The position numbers and the translations under genes were made by a program. Below the pieces are notes generated by a model. It searched no databases and had not been told where the DNA came from. It saw nothing but the letters and a program-made list of their open reading frames with translations. A DNA stretch of 11,299 nt from Deltaproteobacteria bacterium (GTDB lineage: Bacteria > Desulfobacterota > Desulfobacteria > Desulfobacterales > SURF-7): the NCBI GenBank assembly GCA_019307665.1, contig JAFDJC010000087.1, forward strand, positions 1 through 11,299, given 5' to 3'. Below are positions 1 through 5,822 of this stretch, one piece after another (positions within the stretch are counted from its first letter, which is position 1; each line of letters opens with the position of its first letter).

Positions 1-114
1 TTCGATTATTGCAGGCTTCTTGTGCTGGCGCACCCAGACAACGAGTTGTCTGGGCCACCCGAGTAAGCGGCAGCTATTTTTATTTGAAGTATAAAAAAAA
101 TGGGGAAAGTCCTG
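1..114 (+). repeat. Left copy of 114-bp inverted repeat
   Basis: This stretch matches the reverse complement of 11097-11210 over its full length without gaps, differing only at positions 2 and 26 (left T, right-copy complement C at both); 27-114 is an 88-bp perfect match. It contains a perfect hairpin (CCCAGACAAC 33-42, GTTGTCTGGG 45-54) and an outer near-complementary pair (24-31 with 67-74, one mismatch). Homology stops sharply after CCTG at 114. Because the window begins at base 1, the repeat may extend further left. No reading frame in it looks like protein. I do not recognise the family; it could be a dispersed repeat, a MITE-like element or the end of a larger mobile element. Confidence 0.95.
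33..54. repeat. Perfect palindrome inside left repeat
   Basis: Ten-base arms CCCAGACAAC and GTTGTCTGGG flank a 2-base centre. The hairpin is followed by GCCACCCGAG rather than a T run, so it does not look like an intrinsic terminator. The identical palindrome lies in the right copy at 11157-11178. Confidence 0.9.
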
Positions 115-127
115 GAAAAAATATCTA

Positions 128-156
128 TTGACATAGCTTGCATCAACTGGTATGAC
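128..156 (+). promoter_or_regulatory. Sigma70-type promoter of the fadR-glpD operon
   Basis: TTGACA at 128-133 and TATGAC at 151-156 are separated by exactly 17 bp. The -35 matches the consensus perfectly and the -10 matches 4 of 6. It is the only good promoter seen before the four-gene operon and begins 13 bp inside the edge of the left inverted repeat, so the promoter is not part of the repeat. Confidence 0.65.
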
Positions 157-161
157 CTCTT
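145..161 (+). promoter_or_regulatory. Predicted FadR operator, overlapping the -10
   Basis: AACTGGTATGACCTCTT resembles the 17-bp FadR operator of E. coli (CTGGT, two bases, GACC core; for example the fadB site as I recall it). It covers the -10 of the operon promoter, the position expected for repression. The adjacent gene encodes a FadR-like protein that keeps the DNA-contact residues of E. coli FadR, so autorepression of the operon is a reasonable inference. Confidence 0.55.
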
Positions 162-185
162 ACCACAGGACCAGGACGGAAAATT

Positions 186-197
186 ATGGATAAATAA
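186..197 (+). other. Possible 3-codon leader ORF (Met-Asp-Lys-stop)
   Basis: ATG at 186 is 5 nt after AGGACGGA (173-180), the best Shine-Dalgarno-like sequence in this leader. It encodes Met-Asp-Lys and stops at 195-197, two bases before the regulator's ATG at 200. The regulator's own ATG has only a weak GGA at 188-190. The spacing would suit termination-reinitiation, but the mini-ORF may be chance. Confidence 0.3.
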
Positions 198-199
198 AA

Positions 200-892
200 A
201 TGATTGTTAATAATGATAAACCATTAAGACCGGCGCAGTTTACCGAAGAGAAGATACTGACGTCGATTTTGGACAAAACATTTTCGCCTGGATCAAATTT
301 GCCCAGTGAAAGAGTGCTGGCGGAGAAGCTCGGGGTTACCAGGCCGACTGTCAGAGAAACCCTTCAGGGACTTGCAAAGGAAGGTTGGATTGAGATCAGG
401 CACGGAAAGCCGACCCGGGTTAATGATTACTGGGAAAAGGGCGGTCTTGGTATGCTCGGGACAATGGCAAAGTATGCCGGGTTTCTTCCGGAGGGTTTCA
501 TTACAAATCTTCTGGAGTTCAGGCTAAACCTTCTTCCGTCCTGCGCTCAGGCCGCAGCGGGTAATGCACCTGATATATTTATAGAACACCTGGGCCGGGC
601 AAAGGAGCTGAGAGACGATTCAAACGCTTTTGCATTGTATGACTGGGAACTCCAGGAGCTTATGGTAAAGCATTGCAGGAATATTATTTATCCTCTTGTA
701 CTGAATGATTTCAGTGAGGTTTATAAAAGGCTGGCATCTTTGTATTTTAGCCTTGAAATTGCAAGAAAATCGTCTTGCAGATATTATGAGGCATTTCTTG
801 CAGCGGTTCAAGATAGCGGAAAGGGTGTCGAAAATATAGTACGTGGCGTATTTGAAGAGAGTATTAGAATCTGGAACCAGGTCCAGACATAA
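200..892 (+). CDS. fadR: FadR-like GntR-family transcriptional regulator
   Basis: This is a predicted fatty-acyl-CoA-responsive repressor/activator of 230 residues, close to the 239 of E. coli FadR. Residues about 10-74 form a GntR winged helix-turn-helix (PSERVLAEKLGVTRPTVRET), with a wing containing HGKPTRVNDYWE, nearly identical to the HGKPTKVNNFWE of E. coli FadR. The remainder is the all-helical acyl-CoA-binding FadR_C domain, ending EESIRIWNQVQ where E. coli has HESGEIWHRMQ. Arg38, Thr47, Arg48, Arg52 and His68 correspond to E. coli DNA-contact residues Arg35, Thr44, Arg45, Arg49 and His65. ATG 200 is the first start in its open frame, because the in-frame ATG at 152 is closed by TAA at 191. 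It is the first gene of the operon, 43 bp before glpD, behind a FadR-like operator. The ligand may differ from that of E. coli, since two C-terminal glycines are replaced. Confidence 0.85.
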   Translation: MIVNNDKPLRPAQFTEEKILTSILDKTFSPGSNLPSERVLAEKLGVTRPTVRETLQGLAKEGWIEIRHGKPTRVNDYWEKGGLGMLGTMAKYAGFLPEGFITNLLEFRLNLLPSCAQAAAGNAPDIFIEHLGRAKELRDDSNAFALYDWELQELMVKHCRNIIYPLVLNDFSEVYKRLASLYFSLEIARKSSCRYYEAFLAAVQDSGKGVENIVRGVFEESIRIWNQVQT

Positions 893-919
893 TAAGGCCG
901 GATAAATAAGGCCGGATAA
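892..919 (+). repeat. Two tandem 14-bp repeats in the fadR-glpD gap
   Basis: ATAAGGCCGGATAA occurs at 892-905 and again at 906-919, followed by a partial third copy ATAAGG at 921-926. The partial copy supplies the AAGGA ribosome-binding site of the next gene (ATG 936, 8-nt spacing). Confidence 0.9.
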
Positions 920-935
920 AATAAGGAATGGTTAA

Positions 936-2522
936 ATGAAGTCAAATCAAGCAGGTCAAGCAGGTCAAGCAGGTCAAATTGACGAACAGTGGGATTTAAT
1001 CGTAATCGGCGGGGGAATTACAGGAGCTGGTGTTTTCAGAGAGGCTGTTCGAATGGGATATAAAACACTTCTTGTTGAACAAAAGGATTTTTCCTGGGGA
1101 ACATCGAGCCGTTCTTCTAAAATGGTTCACGGTGGACTGCGGTATATGGCTCAGGGGAAATTTTTACTGACAATGACCTCTGTCAGGGAAAGGGAAAAGC
1201 TTTTAAGGGAAGCGCCCGGATTAGTTGAAATCCTGGAAATACTTATACCGGTCTACAGTGACCAGAAGCCCGGTAAACACACCCTGAGTCTGGGACTTTC
1301 AATTTATGGGCTTATGGCTCTCGAAAAACAGCATACCTACTTTAATAAAAATGAATTTTTAGCGATTGTACCTGATATAAAAAAGGCAGATTTTGTCGGA
1401 GGCTTTCAATTTCTTGATGCCCAGGTGGATGATTCAAGGCTTGTTTTGAGACTCATCAATGAAGGTATTGCATCAGGTGGGAGAGCAGATAATTATACCG
1501 AGGTTACGGAGATAGTAAGGGATGCCGAAAGGATGGTTTCAGGAGTAAGGGTGAAAGATGCGGAGACAAAAGAAGAAAGAATATTTTCAACCAGGGCAGT
1601 TATCAATGCCACCGGTTCATGGGCTGAAACCTTCCATCCGTCTCCAAAACCCAATCTTCATTTGCGTCCGTTACGCGGAAGCCATTTGATTTTACCCAAA
1701 GACGCTCTTCCCATCAGCCGGACTATCAGCTTTCTTCATCCTGATGACAAAAGGCCTGTATTCGCAAGTATATGGGAAGGCCGCATACTGATAGGTACGA
1801 CTGACCTTGATCATGATGAAGATCTTTCAAAAGAACCGTCTACAACAAGAGAAGAGGTGGAGTATCTGCTGGATGGAATTAATGCGTATTTTCCTGACCA
1901 CAAACTGACTGCAGAGGACTGTATTGCAACAATGGCCGGTGTAAGGCCTGTTTTAAGTGAAGGAAAACTGGATCCGTCAAAAGAGTCACGGGAAAATGTC
2001 GTATGGTCGGATAAGGGGCTGGTGACGGTTACTGGAGGCAAGTTGACAACTTTTAGAAAAATGGCTTTTGATACTTTAAAAACCACTTCTCCGTTTTTGC
2101 CGAAGCCAGGTAAAAAAGTAGAAAACGAACCGGTATTCGCTGAAATTAATGGAATGTCGGAAAACAGTGATGCTGTGTCAGAGGTTGTAATGCGACGACT
2201 TTGCGGTAGATATGGAAAGGCAGCGGAAGAACTTATTAAAATGTCTTCACCCGATGATTTGACCCAGATTCCAGGCACCAATACACTGTGGGCTGAGATA
2301 CCGTTTACTGCTAAATATGAGAATGTGAGGCATCTAGAAGATCTGCTTTTAAGACGTGTACGGATCGGTCTGCTTTTGCCCGAAGGCGGAAAAGAGTATC
2401 TTGACAAAATACAAAAGCTTTGTAAAAGCATATTGCCATGGGATGAAAAGCGATGGGAAGAAGAAAAGAAAGCGTATTTAAAGTTGTGGCAAGAGGCCTA
2501 TTCTGTTCCAAAACTTAATTAA
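936..2522 (+). CDS. glpD: Aerobic-type glycerol-3-phosphate dehydrogenase, GlpD/GlpA family
   Basis: This FAD enzyme is predicted to oxidise sn-glycerol-3-phosphate to dihydroxyacetone phosphate at the membrane, passing electrons to quinone or another carrier. It has 528 residues (E. coli GlpD 501). Family marks are the FAD dinucleotide fold GGGITGAG (25-32), GTSSRSSKMVHGGLRY (55-70), RPLRGSH (243-249), IGTTDLD (285-291), GVRPVL (334-339), TGGKLTTFRKM (365-375) and the C-terminal DAO_C domain (about 451-510, with IPFTAKYENVRHLEDLLLRR). The first 14 residues are an extension carrying three QAG units encoded by a 9-bp tandem repeat. AAGGA at 923-927 supports ATG 936. It is second in the operon, 15 bp before the kinase. 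Its neighbours suggest it supplies DHAP to the AGPS-like enzyme, or works in glycerol use. The physiological electron acceptor cannot be told from sequence. Confidence 0.9.
   Translation: MKSNQAGQAGQAGQIDEQWDLIVIGGGITGAGVFREAVRMGYKTLLVEQKDFSWGTSSRSSKMVHGGLRYMAQGKFLLTMTSVREREKLLREAPGLVEILEILIPVYSDQKPGKHTLSLGLSIYGLMALEKQHTYFNKNEFLAIVPDIKKADFVGGFQFLDAQVDDSRLVLRLINEGIASGGRADNYTEVTEIVRDAERMVSGVRVKDAETKEERIFSTRAVINATGSWAETFHPSPKPNLHLRPLRGSHLILPKDALPISRTISFLHPDDKRPVFASIWEGRILIGTTDLDHDEDLSKEPSTTREEVEYLLDGINAYFPDHKLTAEDCIATMAGVRPVLSEGKLDPSKESRENVVWSDKGLVTVTGGKLTTFRKMAFDTLKTTSPFLPKPGKKVENEPVFAEINGMSENSDAVSEVVMRRLCGRYGKAAEELIKMSSPDDLTQIPGTNTLWAEIPFTAKYENVRHLEDLLLRRVRIGLLLPEGGKEYLDKIQKLCKSILPWDEKRWEEEKKAYLKLWQEAYSVPKLN
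948..974 (+). repeat. Three tandem 9-bp repeats in the glpD start
   Basis: CAAGCAGGT is repeated three times without error (948-956, 957-965, 966-974), with CAA of a fourth copy at 975-977. It encodes Gln-Ala-Gly repeats ahead of the FAD-binding fold. Gain or loss of a unit would keep the frame. Confidence 0.95.
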
Positions 2523-2529
2523 AAGGAGG
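2523..2529 (+). promoter_or_regulatory. Ribosome binding site selecting a GTG start
   Basis: AAGGAGG lies 8 nt before GTG at 2538. The nearby ATG at 2530 is in a different frame and too close, so the kinase is assigned the GTG start. Its N-terminus then matches the expected FGGY opening (ILSIDCGTQSLR). Confidence 0.8.
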
Positions 2530-2537
2530 ATGGAGCT

Positions 2538-4088
2538 GTGGAAAAACCTATTCTTTCTATAGATTGCGGTACTCAGAGCCTGCGAGTTTTGCTTTTTTCG
2601 GAAAAGGGCGAGCTTCTCGACAGGACTCAGATCAAGTATGAACCATACTACAGTGAGAGGCCGGGTTGGGCTGAAAAGAATCCTGATGTATACTGGCAGA
2701 GTCTTTGCGATGGATGCAGGGAACTTAAAGAAAGGAATTCACAGTTATTCGAAAACATAGCCGGCGTTGGTGTCACAACACAAAGAGCAACAATGATTAA
2801 TCTGGATAGCAAAGGCGATGTGTTGAGACCTGCAATAATATGGCTTGATCAGCGATCTGCTGAACCGAATTACAAACCATATCCTCCAATGAAAATGATT
2901 TATAAAATTGTAGGAATGGATGAAGCCATTGAGAAGACCCAAAGGGACGGGAAATGTAACTGGATCATGCAGAATCAGCCGGAAATTTGGGCGGCAACAC
3001 ATAAATACCTTCAAGTATCAGGCTTTATAAACTTTCGCTTAACAGGAGAGTTTAAAGACTCAATAGCTTCACAGATCGGGCATATCCCATTTAATTATAA
3101 AAAAATGGAATGGGGAAAAGGAAGGCAGCTCCCAAATCTTTTTTTCCCTGTCGAAAAAGAAAAACTTCCGGATCTTGTAGGTCCTGGAGAACAGCTCGGA
3201 AAAATATCAAAAGGCGCCTGTCTGGAAACGGGTATTCCTGAAGGCACTCCGGTTATTGCCTGCGGATCCGACAAAGGATGCGAAACCATCGGCATGGGCG
3301 TTGTGGATCAGACAATGGCAAGTCTCAGTTTCGGTACAACGGCTACTGTCCAGACAACAACTGCGAAATATTTTGAAACCCTTGCATTTTTGCCTCCCTA
3401 TCCCGCACCGATACCAGGCCATTATAACCCTGAAGTAGAAATCTTACGAGGATACTGGATGATAACGTGGTTCAAAAATGAATTTGCCCACAAGGAAGTC
3501 CAGGAGGCGGAAAGCAAGGGAGTCGCGCCGGAAGAAATGCTGAATAATCTTCTCAAACAATCGCCTCCGGGCTCAATGGGTCTGGTGGTCCAGCCATACT
3601 GGAGCCCGGGTCTTAAAGAGCCTTCAGCCAAGGGCGCAATGATAGGTTTCGGAGATGTGCATACCAGGGCTCATGTTTACAGGGCTGTTATCGAAGGCCT
3701 TGCATTTGGATTGCTTGAAGGGCTGCATAAAATGGAGAAAAAAGGGAAGCAGAAGGTGAATAAACTTGCGGTATCAGGAGGGGCTTCCCAAAGTGATGAA
3801 ATTTGTCAGATTTCAGCAGATATTTTTAACCTTCCTCTGGTCAGGGGAAAGACATGGGAGACCTCAGGTCTTGGTGCGGCAATTGTTACGGCTGCCGGTC
3901 TGGGAGTCTATCCATCTGTCGGGGCTGCCATTAAAAATATGGTGGGCTATAAAAAGATATTCGAGCCCGACCGAAAAAATGCAAAAATTTACCAGGAGCT
4001 TTTCGAACGGGTTTATAAAAATATATATAAGGCACTTTGTCCGCTGTATAAAGAAATAAGAGATATTACCGGTTATCCTGAGAAATAG
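2538..4088 (+). CDS. FGGY-family carbohydrate kinase (glycerol kinase-like, substrate uncertain)
   Basis: This predicted ATP-dependent kinase of glycerol or another polyol or sugar has 516 residues, normal for FGGY kinases. The N-terminal domain carries the ATPase-fold signature IDCGTQSLR (8-16, Asp9) and PGWAEKNPDVYW (42-53). The catalytic base lies in CGSDKG (Asp245), nucleotide contacts in LSFGTTATV (263-271), and the C-terminal FGGY signature in VSGGASQSDEICQISADI (412-429). In E. coli glycerol kinase the substrate-binding pair is Arg83-Glu84 in NQRET. Here the motif is TQRAT, so Arg is kept (Arg83) but Glu is Ala84. Glycerol is therefore not assured, and dihydroxyacetone, a sugar or an alkylglycerol are alternatives. 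The gene starts at GTG behind AAGGAGG, 15 bp after glpD and 11 bp before the next gene. Context favours delivery of a phosphorylated C3 unit to GlpD. Confidence 0.8.
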   Translation: MEKPILSIDCGTQSLRVLLFSEKGELLDRTQIKYEPYYSERPGWAEKNPDVYWQSLCDGCRELKERNSQLFENIAGVGVTTQRATMINLDSKGDVLRPAIIWLDQRSAEPNYKPYPPMKMIYKIVGMDEAIEKTQRDGKCNWIMQNQPEIWAATHKYLQVSGFINFRLTGEFKDSIASQIGHIPFNYKKMEWGKGRQLPNLFFPVEKEKLPDLVGPGEQLGKISKGACLETGIPEGTPVIACGSDKGCETIGMGVVDQTMASLSFGTTATVQTTTAKYFETLAFLPPYPAPIPGHYNPEVEILRGYWMITWFKNEFAHKEVQEAESKGVAPEEMLNNLLKQSPPGSMGLVVQPYWSPGLKEPSAKGAMIGFGDVHTRAHVYRAVIEGLAFGLLEGLHKMEKKGKQKVNKLAVSGGASQSDEICQISADIFNLPLVRGKTWETSGLGAAIVTAAGLGVYPSVGAAIKNMVGYKKIFEPDRKNAKIYQELFERVYKNIYKALCPLYKEIRDITGYPEK

Positions 4089-4089
4089 T

Positions 4090-4095
4090 GGAGGA
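4090..4095 (+). promoter_or_regulatory. Ribosome binding site selecting ATG 4100
   Basis: GGAGGA at 4090-4095 is 4 nt from ATG 4100. The alternative GTG at 4088, which overlaps the kinase stop codon, lies within this site and has no Shine-Dalgarno of its own, so ATG 4100 is preferred. Confidence 0.7.
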
Positions 4096-4099
4096 AAAC

Positions 4100-5791
4100 A
4101 TGTTTACCAAGCAATCATTCCAACCTGACTGGTGTGAAAAACCGCCAAAAAAGAAATCATACCGATCCATATTTAAATGGGGCAATCCTAATGAATTCAA
4201 ACACCCGAATAGCGCCTGGTATGAGATGATCAAAGAAGAGTTCGGACTTACGGATGAGGATTTTGAAAAACCTCAATCTGAAGGAAATGAGAAGGTTGAA
4301 ATAGATCAAAAAATTAAATTACCGAAGAAAAAGATCAATGCGTTTATTGATATTGTCGGGGAGAAAAATGTATCGACAGATGATTACAGCCGGGTAAAAT
4401 ACAGTCATGGCAAAACGGTTGATGAGGCAATAGAATTAAGGCGCAACCTGGTTAGAAATGTTCCTGATATCATTGTGCACCCAAGGGACAAAAAAGATGT
4501 ACTAAAGATTGTTAAATACTGCAATAAACAGAAACTCCCTGTTTATATATTTGGCGGCGGCTCGTCGGTGACCTTTGGACTCAATACACCCAAAGGCGGT
4601 GTAATGCTTGCCATGGGTACACATATGAATAAGCTGCTGTCAATCAATGAGCAAAACCAGACGGCAACAATGCAGCCCGGTATTTTCGGCCCTGCCTACG
4701 AAGAGGCGTTAAACAATCCGCCTAAACGGTTTAATGTGGAAAGGCAATATACCTGTGGTCATTTCCCTCAATCATTTGAATATTCTACGGTCGGGGGATG
4801 GGTTGTAACGCTCGGTTCCGGACAGGCTTCAACGTACTATGGAGACGCATATGATATTGTCCTCAGCCAGGAATATGTGACGCCTGCAGGAATTATTAAA
4901 ACCCATGACTATCCCGGCACCGCCACCGGTCCGAAAATAAACGACATCATGAAAGGGAGCGAGGGATCATTCGGTATCCTGGTGGAATTGACCATGAAGA
5001 TATTCCGGCACATGCCTGGAAATCGTCAACGATTTGCATTTATGTTCCCATCGTGGGATGCGGCTGTTGAGGCCAGCAGGGAGATTCTTCAAGGAGAATT
5101 CGGAAAGCCTGCGGTATACAGAATAGCCGACCCTGAAGAAACAGAAGTAGGGCTCAAACATTTCGGAGTGCAGGGTACACCAATAGACAGCCTTGTTAAT
5201 CTTCGCGGTTTTAAACCCATGAAGCGATGTCTGTGCCTGGGGACAGTAGAAGGCGAGAAGGATTTTACCAAACATGTGAAAGACCATATCGCAAAGGTAT
5301 GTAAGCAATACGGTGCAATGACACTTACCGGATTCGCAACTATGCTGTGGGAAAAGACCCGGTACAAGGAACCCTACATGCGGGAAGACCTCATGGATTA
5401 CGGTGTCATTATCGATACGGTTGAATCGGCAGTGACCTGGGATAACCTGCACCGGCTACATCAGGGTGTACGCTCGTATATTAAAAAAAGACCCGGAACA
5501 ATATGTATGACACATGCATCGCACTTTTATCCCCAGGGGACCAATCTCTATTTTATCTTTATCCTGAAGATGATGGACCTTAAAAGCTATCGGAAATTTC
5601 ATGACGGCATACTTGATGCGATTCTCAAACATGGCGGATCCATCAGTCATCATCATGGTATCGGCAAATTATTTGCACCGTTGATGACGAGGCATCTTGG
5701 CAAGGAGCAGATGGCTGTTTTAAGGGTGCTGAAGAACCATTTTGACCCCAACAATATCATGAACCCCGGGGGACATCTCGGGCTTGATTAA
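4100..5791 (+). CDS. FAD-binding oxidase resembling alkyldihydroxyacetonephosphate synthase (AGPS)
   Basis: This is a vanillyl-alcohol-oxidase-superfamily flavoprotein of 563 residues. The best family match by motif is AGPS, which swaps the acyl chain of acyl-DHAP for a fatty alcohol to give alkyl-DHAP and so starts ether lipids. Marks shared with human AGPS, as I recall it, are a KWGNPNEF stretch near the N-terminus (26-33), the FAD loop FGGGSSVTFG (151-160), CGHFPQSFEYSTVGGWV (219-235), VTPAGII (260-266), GSEGSFGILVELTMKI (286-301) and the signature GGSISHHHGIGKL (512-524) with its His triplet at 517-519. It ends with DPNNIMNPGG (549-558). The FAD domain spans about 122-303 and the cap/C-terminal domain about 305-558. 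No signal peptide or peroxisomal-type signal is seen. It is the last gene of the operon, after the kinase and GlpD. An (S)-2-hydroxyacid oxidase-type role remains possible, but the HHHG motif argues for AGPS. Confidence 0.75.
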   Translation: MFTKQSFQPDWCEKPPKKKSYRSIFKWGNPNEFKHPNSAWYEMIKEEFGLTDEDFEKPQSEGNEKVEIDQKIKLPKKKINAFIDIVGEKNVSTDDYSRVKYSHGKTVDEAIELRRNLVRNVPDIIVHPRDKKDVLKIVKYCNKQKLPVYIFGGGSSVTFGLNTPKGGVMLAMGTHMNKLLSINEQNQTATMQPGIFGPAYEEALNNPPKRFNVERQYTCGHFPQSFEYSTVGGWVVTLGSGQASTYYGDAYDIVLSQEYVTPAGIIKTHDYPGTATGPKINDIMKGSEGSFGILVELTMKIFRHMPGNRQRFAFMFPSWDAAVEASREILQGEFGKPAVYRIADPEETEVGLKHFGVQGTPIDSLVNLRGFKPMKRCLCLGTVEGEKDFTKHVKDHIAKVCKQYGAMTLTGFATMLWEKTRYKEPYMREDLMDYGVIIDTVESAVTWDNLHRLHQGVRSYIKKRPGTICMTHASHFYPQGTNLYFIFILKMMDLKSYRKFHDGILDAILKHGGSISHHHGIGKLFAPLMTRHLGKEQMAVLRVLKNHFDPNNIMNPGGHLGLD

Positions 5792-5822
5792 GTAGAAATC
5801 GCAAGCCTTTTTTGCATGTTTA

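Noticed and set aside
33..80. Left-repeat hairpin as an intrinsic terminator
   Set aside because: The stem is followed by GCCACCCGAGTAAGCGG instead of a T run; the T-rich part starts over 20 bases later.
1..114. Inverted repeats as a pure assembly-end artefact
   Set aside because: The window starting inside a repeat is suspicious, but the right copy continues into 89 bases of unique sequence and the copies differ at two positions, so they look like real separate copies. It cannot be fully excluded without reads.
1811..2431. Minus-strand 206-codon open frame inside glpD
   Set aside because: It is a shadow of the glpD coding strand, Ser-rich with no family features, while glpD itself is unambiguous.
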